In this document: positions 18,958 to 28,886 of the stretch, in pieces
How the letters are laid out: every line of letters starts with the position of its first letter
Numbering within the stretch: the stretch's first letter is position 1
Assembly (NCBI GenBank): GCA_902570125.1
Contig: CACFXK010000006.1
Coordinates: 1-64,000 of the forward strand
Direction of reading: 5' to 3'
DNA length: 64,000 bases
Source: an uncultured Pelagibacteraceae bacterium
GTDB lineage: Bacteria > Pseudomonadota > Alphaproteobacteria > Pelagibacterales > Pelagibacteraceae
The notes under the pieces: generated by a model
Database searches by the model: none
Seen by the model: the letters and a program-made list of their open reading frames with translations, nothing else
Told to the model about the DNA's origin: nothing
Program-made: the position numbers and the translations under genes

Positions 18958-20511
18958 TTAAAGTAGCTGCTCCTTATCCTTATTTTTGACTACATACAAA
19001 GAAGTTAACAATCTTGCTATAAAATAAACTGAAAACAAAGTGGTCAAAATTCCAACACCTAAAGTTACTGAAAAACCTTTTACAGGTCCTGATCCCATAA
19101 AAAACAAAATGAATGCTGCAATTAGAGTTGTAATGTTTGCATCTAAAATAGTTGTTCTTGATTTTGTATATCCAGCATCAAAAGCTATTATTGGATTTTT
19201 TTCATTTTTAGTCTCTTCTTTTATACGTTCAAAAATCAAAACATTTGCATCAACAGCCATACCAACTGTTAAAATAATGCCTGCAATTCCAGGCAAGGTT
19301 AATGTTGCTTCAAACAAAGTTAGAATACCAATTAGCAAAAAGAGATTTGAAACAAGAGCTAAATTAGCAATTAATCCAAATGCTCTGTATTTATAAATCA
19401 TAAATAAAATAACTAACAAGAAACCAATAAATAAAGATAAAATACCAGCATCTATTGAGTCTTGACCTAAATCTGGTCCAACCGTTCTTTCTTCAATTAT
19501 ATTTAAAGGTGCAGGCAAAGCTCCAGATCTAAGTAGCAATGCGAGATCTGTTGCAGATTGAAAGGTAAAGTCACCTGAAATTTGTCCAGAACCACCAATT
19601 ATAGGTTCTCTAACTGAAGGAGCACTAATTATTTTACCATCTAAAACTATTGCCAATTGTTTGCCAACACCAGTGCTCGTTGCTTTACCAAATTTTTTGG
19701 CACCTACTCTATCTAAACTAAACGAAACTACTGTTTCATTTGTTTGAGAATTCATAGTTGGCTTTGCATCAACTAGATTATCACCACTTAAAATTATTCT
19801 TTTACTTACAATTGCGTCTCTGGAACCATCTTCAAAAGATAGTTTTTCTGTTCCAAACGACTCTTCATTATTTTGTGAAATAAATTGGAATGTGAGGTTT
19901 GCAGTTTTTCCAAGTAAAGATTTAATTCTATTTGGATCATCTAAACCAGGTAATTCAACTAAAATTCTATCATTTCCTCTTTTTAGAATATTAGGTTCAT
20001 TTGTTCCAATTTCATCAACTCTTCTTCTTACAATTTCAATTGCCTGATCTAATGAAGAATTTTTTAATAAGACTAAACCATATCTTGAATAATTTAATGT
20101 GAAAAGATTTCCATCTTCTAAAACATCGAATTCATGAGATTTGTATGTTGGATAATAAGTATTAACATCACTTTCTTTATCATTTAAAATATTTTTGACA
20201 TTTTCAATTTCATTATCTGTTGTTTCAAATAAAATTGTATCACCTTTGAGTGAAAAATTTTTAAGAGTTATTTGCTTTTCCTTAAAATATCTCTTTAATT
20301 CAATTATTTTTGCCTGTAGTTTTTGAGTAATTACTGGTCGATTATCTATCTCAAGAAGTAAGTAAGATCCACCTTGTAAGTCTAAACCTAAATTTATATT
20401 TTTTGAAAAAAATTTGTCATCAAATTTAACAAAATTTGAAAAAGCAAAATAAGAAAAAATAACTGTAAAAACAATTACTGAAATTATTCGTAATTTTGAA
20501 AAGTATAACAC
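18958..20511 (-). CDS. secD: Protein translocase subunit SecD
   Basis: A 517-residue partner of SecF, GTG start. After the first TM come LGLDLQGGSYLLLEID (P1 head), a periplasmic domain with RRRVDEIGTNEPNI, and the membrane part with GMAVDANVLIFERIKEE, the conserved SecD motif in TM4-5. It lies 12 bases after yajC. Length is typical of alphaproteobacterial SecD without the long periplasmic expansion seen in E. coli. Confidence 0.96.
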   Translation of the reverse strand: MLYFSKLRIISVIVFTVIFSYFAFSNFVKFDDKFFSKNINLGLDLQGGSYLLLEIDNRPVITQKLQAKIIELKRYFKEKQITLKNFSLKGDTILFETTDNEIENVKNILNDKESDVNTYYPTYKSHEFDVLEDGNLFTLNYSRYGLVLLKNSSLDQAIEIVRRRVDEIGTNEPNILKRGNDRILVELPGLDDPNRIKSLLGKTANLTFQFISQNNEESFGTEKLSFEDGSRDAIVSKRIILSGDNLVDAKPTMNSQTNETVVSFSLDRVGAKKFGKATSTGVGKQLAIVLDGKIISAPSVREPIIGGSGQISGDFTFQSATDLALLLRSGALPAPLNIIEERTVGPDLGQDSIDAGILSLFIGFLLVILFMIYKYRAFGLIANLALVSNLFLLIGILTLFEATLTLPGIAGIILTVGMAVDANVLIFERIKEETKNEKNPIIAFDAGYTKSRTTILDANITTLIAAFILFFMGSGPVKGFSVTLGVGILTTLFSVYFIARLLTSLYVVKNKDKEQLL

Positions 20512-20523
20512 TTTTTTGTTATG

Positions 20524-20808
20524 TTATTTTTTTGGTTCTGTAGAGCTTACTAAACCTTGGATTCCTGTTGCTCTGACAACTTCAACATTTACATTATCAG
20601 AAATTTGAACCTCAACTTTTTCGTTATCAATTATTCTTTCAACAGTACCAACTATACCACCAGAAGTAATTACTTTGTCCCCTCTTTTAAGTGCTTCAAC
20701 CATAGCTTTATGATCTTTTACTTTTTTCTGTTGAGGTCTAATAAGAAAAAAATAGAAAATAACAAAAATTAAAATTAAAGGTATAAATTGTCCGATTCCA
20801 GCATCCAT
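20524..20808 (-). CDS. yajC: Preprotein translocase subunit YajC
   Basis: A 94-residue single-span accessory protein of the SecDF complex. The TM helix at residues 7-24 is followed by FLIRPQQKKVKDHKAMVEAL and GDKVITSGGIVGTVERI, both hallmark YajC sequences. First gene of the yajC-secD-secF operon; the 55 bases between it and the end of serS may hold its promoter. Confidence 0.95.
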   Translation of the reverse strand: MDAGIGQFIPLILIFVIFYFFLIRPQQKKVKDHKAMVEALKRGDKVITSGGIVGTVERIIDNEKVEVQISDNVNVEVVRATGIQGLVSSTEPKK

Positions 20809-20863
20809 AACGTATCCTATTAAGTTAAAGCTATTTATCCTATCTATTATTCAAACTCAACTC

Positions 20864-22123
20864 TTAATTGATAGAAATTTTATCTATATTTGGCATATAT
20901 GGCTTAAGAACATCAGGTATCAAAATAGATCCATCTTCAGTTTGATAATTTTCCATAATAGCAATCATAGTTCTACCAACCGCTAATCCACTACCATTAA
21001 GTGTGCCAACAAATTCTTTTGAATTGTTTTGTCCTTTATATCTAGCTTTCATTCTCCTTGCTTGGAATGAACCACAAGATGAACAGCTTGAAATCTCTCT
21101 ATACTTATTTTCAGATGGAAGCCAAACTTCAATGTCATAGGTTTTTTCTGCACTAAAACCCATATCACCAGTACATAAAACAATTTTTCTATAAGGAAGT
21201 TTTAACGCATCCAGTATCATTGTGGCAGAGTTAGACATCCTCTCTAACTCCTCTGAACATTTATCGTTTTCTACAATACTTACTAGTTCCACTTTATAAA
21301 ATTGGTGCTGTCTTATCATACCTTTAGTATCTTTACCGTAACTACCTGCCTCTTTTCTAAAACATGGTGTTGATGCAACTACTCTAATTGGTAAATCATT
21401 TTTTTCTAAAATTCGATTTTTTACAATATTTGTCAAAATTACTTCAGCGGTTGGTATTAAAAACTTTCTTTCATCACCTTCGTCTAATTTAATTTCAAAT
21501 TGATCATTTTCAAATTTTGGTAATTGTCCTGTACCAAACATTGTTTCAGCAGTTGCAATTAATGGAGGTGATATTTCCGTATAGCCATTTTTTTGCGTAT
21601 GTGTATCAATCATAAAATTTGATATTGCCCTTTCTAATTGAGCTAATTCTTTTTTAACAAATACAAATCTAGATCCAGTTGTTTTTGTTGCTAAGTCAAA
21701 ATCAAGCATATTTAATTTATCTCCTAATTCATAATGAGATTTGGGCTTAAAATTAAATTCTTTTATTTCACCCTTTTTTTCAATTTCTTTGTTAGAATTT
21801 TCATCTTGTCCTATTGGAACATCGCTTAATGGTATATTCGGTATAGAAGATAAAATATCAGTAATCTGGTTCTGTAATTTTATTTGATTTTTGTTAATTT
21901 CTTCAATTTTTAAAGAGAGCTCTTTTGATTTTTCAAATAAACTTTGGTCTTTGGATTTTGAAATAGTCTTTTTTTCCATTTCAAATTTTTCTTTTTCTTG
22001 AATAAGCTTTCTATTTTCTTCATCTAAACTTATTATGTTATCAAGGCTTATATCAATGTTTCGATTTTTAAGTTTTTCCTTAAAGTTTTCGAAGTCATTT
22101 CTGATATCTTTAATATTGTGCAT
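20864..22123 (-). CDS. serS: Serine--tRNA ligase
   Basis: Class II aminoacyl-tRNA synthetase of about 419 residues charging tRNA-Ser. I place the start at the ATG at 22123 (MHNIKDIRNDFENFK); a longer frame to 22147 adds a Lys-rich leader and runs deeper into tatC. The N-terminal antiparallel coiled coil spans about residues 30-95. Class II motif 2 (TPCFRKEAGSYGKDTKGMIR) and motif 3 (NGSGLAVGRTMIAIMEN) are intact. It overlaps the tatC end by 14 bases; tatC-serS is a common alphaproteobacterial junction. Confidence 0.96.
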   Translation of the reverse strand: MHNIKDIRNDFENFKEKLKNRNIDISLDNIISLDEENRKLIQEKEKFEMEKKTISKSKDQSLFEKSKELSLKIEEINKNQIKLQNQITDILSSIPNIPLSDVPIGQDENSNKEIEKKGEIKEFNFKPKSHYELGDKLNMLDFDLATKTTGSRFVFVKKELAQLERAISNFMIDTHTQKNGYTEISPPLIATAETMFGTGQLPKFENDQFEIKLDEGDERKFLIPTAEVILTNIVKNRILEKNDLPIRVVASTPCFRKEAGSYGKDTKGMIRQHQFYKVELVSIVENDKCSEELERMSNSATMILDALKLPYRKIVLCTGDMGFSAEKTYDIEVWLPSENKYREISSCSSCGSFQARRMKARYKGQNNSKEFVGTLNGSGLAVGRTMIAIMENYQTEDGSILIPDVLKPYMPNIDKISIN

Positions 22124-22880
22124 TTTTTTCTGCTGCTTTCTTTTCAATTATTCCTACTGATATTATTGATAATTCATATAAGATTAATAAGGGTATACCT
22201 AATCCAATTTGTGTGATTGGATCTGGTGGCGTTAATATAGCTGCTGCTGCGAATATAATTACAACAACATATTTTCTTCTCTCTTTTAAAAATGTTGAAT
22301 TCACAACTCCAATTCTAGCTAATAAGCTTAATACTACTGGTAATTGAAAACTTAATCCAAATGCAAAAATAAGCTTCATTACTAATGATAAATATTCGTT
22401 TACTTTAGCTTCTAATTGAATTGGTAAATTGGTGGCTGCCCCTAAACTCTCGAAGGATAAAAAAAACTTTATAGCTAAAGGCATTATTAGATAATAAACC
22501 AACATTCCTCCAAGCAAGAAAAGAATTGGAGTTACTACTAAATAAGGCATTATCGCTTTCTTTTCATGATTATAAAGTCCGGGTGCTATAAATTTCCATA
22601 TTTGGATTAGTATAAATGGACTTGTGATAAAAAAAGCAGCAAAAAAAGAAACCTTTAAGTATGTTAGAAATGTTTCTTGAAGAGCAGTAAATATTAATCT
22701 TCTATTTGTGTCGTCATCCTTTACTGCATTTGCATACGGTTCTACTAAAAATCCATAAATGTACTCAGAAAAATAATAACAAATTACAAATAGAATAGCT
22801 AAAAATATAAATGAGTTTATTAATCTTTTTCTTAATTCGGTTAAATGACTTATGAAACTTCCCTCTTTATCTTTACTCAT
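22110..22880 (-). CDS. tatC: Sec-independent protein translocase TatC
   Basis: A 256-residue receptor of the twin-arginine translocase with six membrane helices. The N-terminal SFISHLTELRKRLINS matches the HLxELRxRL signature, and the ETFLTYLKVSFFAAFFITSPFI stretch is typical. It sits between tatB (overlap 8 bases) and serS. The M48 protease at 8.3 kb with an RRNFL leader is one possible client. Confidence 0.96.
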   Translation of the reverse strand: MSKDKEGSFISHLTELRKRLINSFIFLAILFVICYYFSEYIYGFLVEPYANAVKDDDTNRRLIFTALQETFLTYLKVSFFAAFFITSPFILIQIWKFIAPGLYNHEKKAIMPYLVVTPILFLLGGMLVYYLIMPLAIKFFLSFESLGAATNLPIQLEAKVNEYLSLVMKLIFAFGLSFQLPVVLSLLARIGVVNSTFLKERRKYVVVIIFAAAAILTPPDPITQIGLGIPLLILYELSIISVGIIEKKAAEKNAQY

Positions 22881-23106
22881 CTTTTTTTTTCTCTTGATTT
22901 TCTGATTTAGGTTTATCGTCTATATCAGTATTTAAAGTTTCATTTGTTAAATCACTGACTTGTCCTTGAACATCACGAACATATCTTTTTGCTGAACCAA
23001 TCCATGAACCAATTTTTTTCAACATATAAGGAAAATCTTTAGGACCTACGACAATAATTGCTATTGCGACTATGATTAATATTTCTAGCCAGCCAATTGA
23101 CGGCAT
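22873..23106 (-). CDS. tatB: Sec-independent protein translocase TatB
   Basis: A 77-residue protein with an N-terminal TM (MPSIGWLEILIIVAIAIIVVGP), the hinge GPKDFPYMLKKIGSWIGSAKRY typical of TatB, an amphipathic helix and a charged Lys/Glu tail. It is shorter than most TatB proteins, as expected for a streamlined genome. It starts 3 bases after tatA ends and overlaps tatC by 8 bases. Confidence 0.93.
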   Translation of the reverse strand: MPSIGWLEILIIVAIAIIVVGPKDFPYMLKKIGSWIGSAKRYVRDVQGQVSDLTNETLNTDIDDKPKSENQEKKKDE

Positions 23107-23109
23107 TTG

Positions 23110-23307
23110 TTATTCTTTTTTATTAGAGTCTTGATTTTCTGAAATATTTTTAGTTTGGTCTTCATCAGTAACATCTGTAGCCATGCCCTTTTTAAAACTT
23201 TTAATTCCTTTAGCTACATCACCCATCAGGCTAGAGATTTTTCCTCTACCAAAAAGTAATACTACTAAAATTACTACAATTGCTATTTGCCAAAATCCTA
23301 TACTCAT
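23110..23307 (-). CDS. tatA: Sec-independent protein translocase TatA
   Basis: A 65-residue pore-forming component of the Tat system. N-terminal TM ([20 protein letters not shown]), then the [23 protein letters not shown] hinge and amphipathic helix diagnostic of TatA, and a charged tail. First gene of tatA-tatB-tatC-serS, 43 bases downstream of scpB. Confidence 0.95.
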   Translation of the reverse strand: MSIGFWQIAIVVILVVLLFGRGKISSLMGDVAKGIKSFKKGMATDVTDEDQTKNISENQDSNKKE

Positions 23308-23350
23308 AAATTATTTATAACCTTATTATTGATTTATTAAAAGTGATTTT

Positions 23351-24040
23351 TTAAGTTTCGTCAGATTTAAGGGTACTGCTTAACATTTCATCAATATCGG
23401 AATAAATATTTTCCTTTTTATCGACTTGTTTTTCTTTAAAAAATTTGCCTGTTCCAAATATTGATGCGTCTACACTTGATGTATCAATTAATCCTGCTGA
23501 ACCTAATTCATTAACAGTTGGCAAATCTGACAATTTTTGCAGATTAAAATGACTTAAAAATTCATCTGTGGTTCCATATTGTATTGGTTTACCAGGAACA
23601 TTTTTTCTACCTTCATGTTTAACCCAATTTAACTCCATTAGAATTTCTAAAGTATTAGTTCCAAAAGCTACACCTCTTATCTCTTCGATTTCAGACCTTG
23701 TAACCGGTTGATGATAGACAATAATAGCAAGAGTTTCGATTGCAGCTCTAGATAATTTTTTTTCAACAGTTTTTTGTTCTGACATTAAAGAAGATAAATT
23801 AACTGCAGTTCTAAATGACCATTTATTAGATATGCAAATCAAATTAATACCTCTATTAGAGTAGAAATCTCTTAGTTTTTCCAGTGATTGTTGAATATCT
23901 GTTGGTTTAGATAATTTTGACTCTATTGTTTCAACTGAAAGAGGTTCAGCAGCAGCGAATACAATAGCCTCAATCTCTCTTTCTACATCGGTGAGTTTAG
24001 TTGGAAAACTTACAATATTATTTTTTTTAATTTTGTTCAT
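23351..24040 (-). CDS. scpB: Segregation and condensation protein B
   Basis: A 229-residue winged-helix partner of ScpA and SMC in chromosome condensation. ScpB signatures include EREIEAIVFAAAEPLS, RAAIETLAIIVYHQPVTRSEIEEIRGV and PGKPIQYGTTDEFLSHF. Its start shares one base with the end of scpA, indicating coupling. No smc gene lies in the window. Confidence 0.95.
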   Translation of the reverse strand: MNKIKKNNIVSFPTKLTDVEREIEAIVFAAAEPLSVETIESKLSKPTDIQQSLEKLRDFYSNRGINLICISNKWSFRTAVNLSSLMSEQKTVEKKLSRAAIETLAIIVYHQPVTRSEIEEIRGVAFGTNTLEILMELNWVKHEGRKNVPGKPIQYGTTDEFLSHFNLQKLSDLPTVNELGSAGLIDTSSVDASIFGTGKFFKEKQVDKKENIYSDIDEMLSSTLKSDET

Positions 24041-24774
24041 TAATTTTCCTTAATATAGATATCATCAAATAATTCTTTTTGTTTTAAAGATATATTTCCT
24101 TCTTTTACCAATTCTAAAGAGCCAGCAAAAATTCCTGCTCTACCTGTTCTTTTTAAATTAGGAGACTTGTTAAATCCAGAAGGAACCAACTCAGATAAAT
24201 TTTTCCAATCATTGAGCGTGCCAAAGAACTCTTTTATTCTTTTAATAGCATCTTCAGTTGTAAAAACAGGAAGTTTAGGTATGTTCATAGTATGAAAATC
24301 TTTAGTCATGACTATCCCTGAGTATGCCTTTAATAATTCAAATAATGTTAAAGAAACTTTTTTGTCGTATATCGACTTTACACCACTTTTAGAGCCACGC
24401 ATAAAAACATCTCTACCTAATCTTTTTCTATCTAACATTTGAGACGATAATAATCTAATTAATTCTAATTTTTTTAATTGTAATTTAAGTTTCTCAGCAA
24501 CTTCAAAAGCTTTGAACTCCTCCTCATCGGTTTCAGGAAGTAATAATTTTGATTTCAAATAAGTAAGCCAAGTTGCCATTAACAAATATTCAGAAGCTAT
24601 TTCTAAATTTATATTTTCTTTTTCTGTTAAATATTGATGAAATTGATCAGCAAGTTTTGTAATAGAAATTTCTTCTAAATCAACTTTTTGCGATTTAGCA
24701 AGATCAAGCAATATTTCAAGGGAACCACTGAAATTATTTAAATTTACATTAAAGTCTAAAGAATCATCGGACAT
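24040..24774 (-). CDS. scpA: Segregation and condensation protein A
   Basis: A 244-residue kleisin that bridges SMC heads. NFSGSLEILLDLAKSQKVDLEEISITKLADQF at the N-terminus is the ScpA family start (FxGPLDLLLxLI...D), followed by YLLMATWLTYLKSKLLLP. It lies 10 bases after nagZ and overlaps scpB by one base, in the conserved nagZ-scpA-scpB order. Confidence 0.95.
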   Translation of the reverse strand: MSDDSLDFNVNLNNFSGSLEILLDLAKSQKVDLEEISITKLADQFHQYLTEKENINLEIASEYLLMATWLTYLKSKLLLPETDEEEFKAFEVAEKLKLQLKKLELIRLLSSQMLDRKRLGRDVFMRGSKSGVKSIYDKKVSLTLFELLKAYSGIVMTKDFHTMNIPKLPVFTTEDAIKRIKEFFGTLNDWKNLSELVPSGFNKSPNLKRTGRAGIFAGSLELVKEGNISLKQKELFDDIYIKEN

Positions 24775-24784
24775 TTAAATTACT

Positions 24785-25738
24785 CTAACCTATAATTTTT
24801 ATTAATTGTGATGTTTTTTTTGTTACGAATTTGTCTAATTTTGGTGAATTTTGTGCAACTGTAACCATTTCTCTTAAATTTCCATTGCAATGTAAGGCTA
24901 AATTGCATCCAGCTAAAAAAGATTTTTTTACTCTAACTTCAAGTTTATCTTTTAAAGCTTTCATTGAAAGATCGTCTGTTAAAATTATATTTTTAAATTT
25001 TATTTTATTTCTTATTAAATTAATAATTTTTTTTGAATGGGTAACATTATTTTGTGGATCAATTTTATGAAATAGTAAATGGCCTGTCATTGCGATCAAT
25101 GCTTTCTTATTTTTAAAAGTATAAAAATCATTTTTTACTAAATAATCCTCATTTTTGGTTATTTTGGGAAGATTTTTATGACTGTCGACTTTAGCTAAAC
25201 CATGCCCTGGTATGTGTTTCATCACTGTTGCAACACCATTTTTATGAAAATGATGGATACAAATATCTCCCATTGTTGATACTATTTTTTTGTTACTTGA
25301 AAATGATCTGTCATCAATAATCTTATGAAAATTTTTTCTTTTAAGGTCCAGAACAGGAACTGTATTAATATTTATACCTAATATTTTTAATAGGTATGAA
25401 ATTTGTTTAACATAGACATTATAATATATATCAAATTTTTTTTTATCTTTATTAAATAGTTTGCCAAAATATTCTGCTGAAAAAATTGAATTATCAATAA
25501 ATTTCCTTAATCTACTAACTCTACCACCCTCCTCATCTATCAAAATAGGATAATTTTTATTTTTAAAAATTTTTTTAATGGAATTTGTTAATTCTTGAGT
25601 TTGATTTATAGAATTTATATTTCTAGAAAATAAAATAATTCCCCATGGTTTATATTTTTTTAAAAAACTTATTTCCTTTCGGGTAAGATATTTACCTTTT
25701 ATTCCACATATAAAAGATCTATGGGATTTATTTGTCAT
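24785..25738 (-). CDS. nagZ: Beta-N-acetylhexosaminidase (GH3)
   Basis: A 317-residue cytoplasmic glycosidase that removes GlcNAc from 1,6-anhydro-muropeptides during wall recycling. It shows PWGIILFSRNI, DEEGGRVSRL, and the KHIPGHG...DSH motif carrying the general acid/base His and Asp of NagZ. The nucleophile Asp is seen in ILTDDLSMKAL. It overlaps the small upstream gene by 11 bases. Confidence 0.93.
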   Translation of the reverse strand: MTNKSHRSFICGIKGKYLTRKEISFLKKYKPWGIILFSRNINSINQTQELTNSIKKIFKNKNYPILIDEEGGRVSRLRKFIDNSIFSAEYFGKLFNKDKKKFDIYYNVYVKQISYLLKILGININTVPVLDLKRKNFHKIIDDRSFSSNKKIVSTMGDICIHHFHKNGVATVMKHIPGHGLAKVDSHKNLPKITKNEDYLVKNDFYTFKNKKALIAMTGHLLFHKIDPQNNVTHSKKIINLIRNKIKFKNIILTDDLSMKALKDKLEVRVKKSFLAGCNLALHCNGNLREMVTVAQNSPKLDKFVTKKTSQLIKIIG

Positions 25739-25991
25739 TATAAAGAAGTTCCCAAAAAGAATATTTATTTTTTTTCTTATTATTTTTAAATTCTACATAT
25801 TCAATAATATTTTCTGTATCATTTTCTAATAACATAAGATCTTTTTCTATATTATTAATTTTTTCATCAATTGAAGAAAGTGATCTGTAAGATTTCTTAA
25901 TATTTTCATCAGAAAAATAATATCTGGCAGTAAAAAAAATAAAGAAGAAAATTATAATAAGAAAAAAAAGATACTTTAGTTCTTTAATCAT
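25728..25991 (-). CDS. Small single-span membrane protein of unknown function
   Basis: An 87-residue protein I do not recognise by sequence. It has one strong TM segment (residues 7-24, very Phe/Ile-rich), a predicted coiled-coil stretch (SSIDEKINNIEKDLMLLENDT), and a Lys/Asn-rich tail ending SFWELLYNDK. It lies between argS and nagZ, where many alphaproteobacteria carry a larger SPOR-domain membrane protein. It may be a reduced form without the SPOR domain, which is positional inference only. Overlaps with both neighbours (1 and 11 bases) argue that it is translated. Confidence 0.6.
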   Translation of the reverse strand: MIKELKYLFFLIIIFFFIFFTARYYFSDENIKKSYRSLSSIDEKINNIEKDLMLLENDTENIIEYVEFKNNKKKNKYSFWELLYNDK

Positions 25992-27721
25992 TACATTTTT
26001 TCAGGGGTGTCTACTCCCAAAATATTCATACCTGTTTTCAAAGTATTGGCTATAGATTTTAGGAAAACTAATTTTTCTATTTGAATTGTATTATCTTGAT
26101 CGATAAATCTTTTAGAAACATCTTCCTTGCCCATATTCCAATAAGAATGGAACTCAGAAGCTAATTCATAAAGATAAACTGAAATTCTATGTGGTTCTAA
26201 TTTTTCTGAAGAAACTTCAACACATTTAGGCCATTCACTAATTTTTTTGAATAACTTTATTTCTTCATTCGCAAAATTAAAATCTGAATTCTTTATCTCA
26301 AGATTGCTGTTTATATCATTTTGGGTATTTCTAAACACAGATGAGATTCGAGCATATGCATACTGAACATAATAAATTGGGTTTTCTTTCGATTTTTCTT
26401 TTACTTTGTCAAAATCAAAATCAATTTCAGCATCACTACTTCTGCTTAACATAATAAACCTTGTTGCATCCTTACCAACCTCATTAATAAGGTCCTCTAT
26501 AGTGATATAATCACCTTTTCTTTTAGACATTTTAAAAGGTTTTTTATCCTTAATGAGTTTTACTAACTGACTTACTTTGCAAATTAATTTATTTTTTTCA
26601 CCCGATAATGCCTCAACCACTGAAGTAATTCTTTTAATATAACCAGCGTGATCAGCGCCAAGAATATTTATAAGAATATTAAAATTCCTTTTTAATTTTG
26701 TATTATGATAAGCAACATCACTTGCAAAGTATGTCCATGATTTGTCTTCTTTTTGCAGCGCTCTATCTTTATCATCACCAAAGTCTGTAGATTTAAACAA
26801 TAATTGCTCTCTTTCCACCCAGTTATCATTGTTTTCTCCCTCGGGAGCTTTAATTTTTCCCTCATAAATATATTTTTTATCTTTTAAATTTTTAATTACC
26901 TCGTCAACTTCATTATTATTTATAACTTCGGTTTCACTGGCAAAATTATCATGTTTTATACCAAGATTTTCTAAATTAATTTTTATTAACTTTAAAGATT
27001 CTTGTATTGAAAGTTTTTTTAGTTTTTCTGAAACTGATTCAAAATTTTTGAAATCTAAATCTTTATTTTTAGAAATTATATTTTTTGCTATATCTATAAG
27101 ATAGTCTCCAGGATATAATTCGTTGTCGTTTATCGGAAAAGTTTCATCGTAAAGAATTTCTTTTATTCTTAAATAAACGGATTTTGTAAAATGAGAGATT
27201 TGATTTCCATAATCATTTACATAATATTCTTTGGTAACTTTATGACCATTAAAGGATAAAAGATTAGATATTACATCTCCAAGTATGGCGCCTCTTGAAT
27301 GGCCTACGTGCAAAGGTCCAGTTGGGTTGGCAGAAACAAATTCTACTAAAAAACTATTTTTTTTTCCACTCGAGCTACTTCCATATGATGAATTATTCAA
27401 GACATCTAGTATAAAGTCATTCCAAAATTCATTTTTAAATTTTAGATTAATAAAACCTGGTTTTTCAATGATAATTTCATCAATATTGTTATCACTATCT
27501 TTTATTAAGTCAGCTATCTGTTTAGCAAGTTCTAGTGGAGATTTTTTATTAATTTTGGATAAAACCATTGCAACATTTGTGGAAATATCTCCAGTAAATT
27601 TTGCAGGTGGAATATCTACATTGATACCTGATAAATTATCTGGCAACTCTAACAAATTATCTTTATGGGCAGACCAAATAATTTTTTCTATCTTTAATAA
27701 ATAATTTTCAAATATATTCAT
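25991..27721 (-). CDS. argS: Arginine--tRNA ligase
   Basis: Class I synthetase of 576 residues. The N-terminal Add-1 domain is followed by the HIGH-like motif FVSANPTGPLHVGHSRGAI. The KMSKS equivalent is FKMSKRKGDYITI, retained as KMSKR. The C-terminal DALR anticodon-binding domain ends with SIANTLKTGMNILGV. It overlaps dgt by 4 bases (ATGA). Confidence 0.96.
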   Translation of the reverse strand: MNIFENYLLKIEKIIWSAHKDNLLELPDNLSGINVDIPPAKFTGDISTNVAMVLSKINKKSPLELAKQIADLIKDSDNNIDEIIIEKPGFINLKFKNEFWNDFILDVLNNSSYGSSSSGKKNSFLVEFVSANPTGPLHVGHSRGAILGDVISNLLSFNGHKVTKEYYVNDYGNQISHFTKSVYLRIKEILYDETFPINDNELYPGDYLIDIAKNIISKNKDLDFKNFESVSEKLKKLSIQESLKLIKINLENLGIKHDNFASETEVINNNEVDEVIKNLKDKKYIYEGKIKAPEGENNDNWVEREQLLFKSTDFGDDKDRALQKEDKSWTYFASDVAYHNTKLKRNFNILINILGADHAGYIKRITSVVEALSGEKNKLICKVSQLVKLIKDKKPFKMSKRKGDYITIEDLINEVGKDATRFIMLSRSSDAEIDFDFDKVKEKSKENPIYYVQYAYARISSVFRNTQNDINSNLEIKNSDFNFANEEIKLFKKISEWPKCVEVSSEKLEPHRISVYLYELASEFHSYWNMGKEDVSKRFIDQDNTIQIEKLVFLKSIANTLKTGMNILGVDTPEKM

Positions 27722-28836
27722 TTGTATGACTTGTATAATTGTATTGCGTATCTATCAGTCATTCCCGATATATAATCAGAAATTGCTCTATATTTATTAT
27801 TGTCTATAAATTTATTGACAATAAACTTTTTTGGTTTCTTTTCTATTATTTTAAATAAATTTTCTACTATTTTCTTTCCATGATTATTTTTCAATTGCAC
27901 AGTCTTATTTTTATACATATTTAATTTTAAAAAATTTTTTACTTCTTTTTCTATAGATAAAAATTTATTAGAAAAATTGATTATTTTATCTTTATACATT
28001 TGAACATCTTTTTTAGTATTAATCTTATTTTTCTTTAAATTTTTAATACTATTTTTAATTACATCTTGCACCATTAAATTTATCGAGTCTCTTATAATTT
28101 GATAAACTATTATATCTTTATTTGAGCGATTAATTTTTGTTTTATAAGATTTATAGATTTCTTTAAAAAAATTAATTTCACATAATTGATTTAGAGAAAA
28201 CAATTTAGCCTTAATTCCATCTTGTATATCATGATTATTATAGGCTATATCATCAGATATGGATGCAATCTGTGCCTCAAGAGAAGAATTTTTTTTAAAA
28301 TTAATTTTTTGTTTAAATTTTTTAGCTCCAATTATTCTATTTATTTTATCAATATTATGTATTGGTCCGTTATGTTTTAAAAGGCCATCCAGTGTTTCAA
28401 TTGTTAAATTTAAACCTTTAAATTTTAAATATTTATTTTCTATGAACATGACTATTCTTAATGTTTGAAGATTATGATCAAAACCTCCATACTTGGTCAT
28501 TGATTCATTCAAAGCTTCTTCACCAGCATGCCCAAATGGTGTATGCCCCATATCATGGGCTAGACTTAGTGTTTCAACTAAATCATCATTTAAATTCAAA
28601 TACCTAGATATTGATCTTGCAATTTGAGCAACCTCTAATGAATGAGTTATTCTTGTTCTATAATGGTCACCTTCTGTATTAACAAAAACTTGGGTTTTGT
28701 GCTTTAATCTTCTAAACGACGCAGAATGGATTATTCTATCCCTATCTCTCTGAAAAGGCGTTCTAAAGGAGCTATTTGGCTCTAAAGTTAAGCGACCTTT
28801 TGATGTAAAAAAACCTAATTTTGAGTAATTATTCAT
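27718..28836 (-). CDS. dgt: dGTP triphosphohydrolase-like HD protein
   Basis: A 372-residue HD-domain dNTP triphosphohydrolase of the short Dgt-like type. It begins with the RLTLEPNSSFRTPFQRDRDRIIHSASFRRLKHKTQVF block. The HD metal site is seen as H in RTRITHSLEVAQI, HD in SLAHDMGHTPFGHAGEEAL, and a later D in SISDDIAYNNHDIQDG. It hydrolyses dNTPs to nucleoside and triphosphate and may tune dNTP pools. It is upstream of argS and divergent from erpA, a conserved alphaproteobacterial neighbourhood. Confidence 0.92.
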   Translation of the reverse strand: MNNYSKLGFFTSKGRLTLEPNSSFRTPFQRDRDRIIHSASFRRLKHKTQVFVNTEGDHYRTRITHSLEVAQIARSISRYLNLNDDLVETLSLAHDMGHTPFGHAGEEALNESMTKYGGFDHNLQTLRIVMFIENKYLKFKGLNLTIETLDGLLKHNGPIHNIDKINRIIGAKKFKQKINFKKNSSLEAQIASISDDIAYNNHDIQDGIKAKLFSLNQLCEINFFKEIYKSYKTKINRSNKDIIVYQIIRDSINLMVQDVIKNSIKNLKKNKINTKKDVQMYKDKIINFSNKFLSIEKEVKNFLKLNMYKNKTVQLKNNHGKKIVENLFKIIEKKPKKFIVNKFIDNNKYRAISDYISGMTDRYAIQLYKSYK

Positions 28837-28886
28837 TCTTTAAAAATGGTAATTATTAATTATATTAGTAATAACAGCGATAAATA

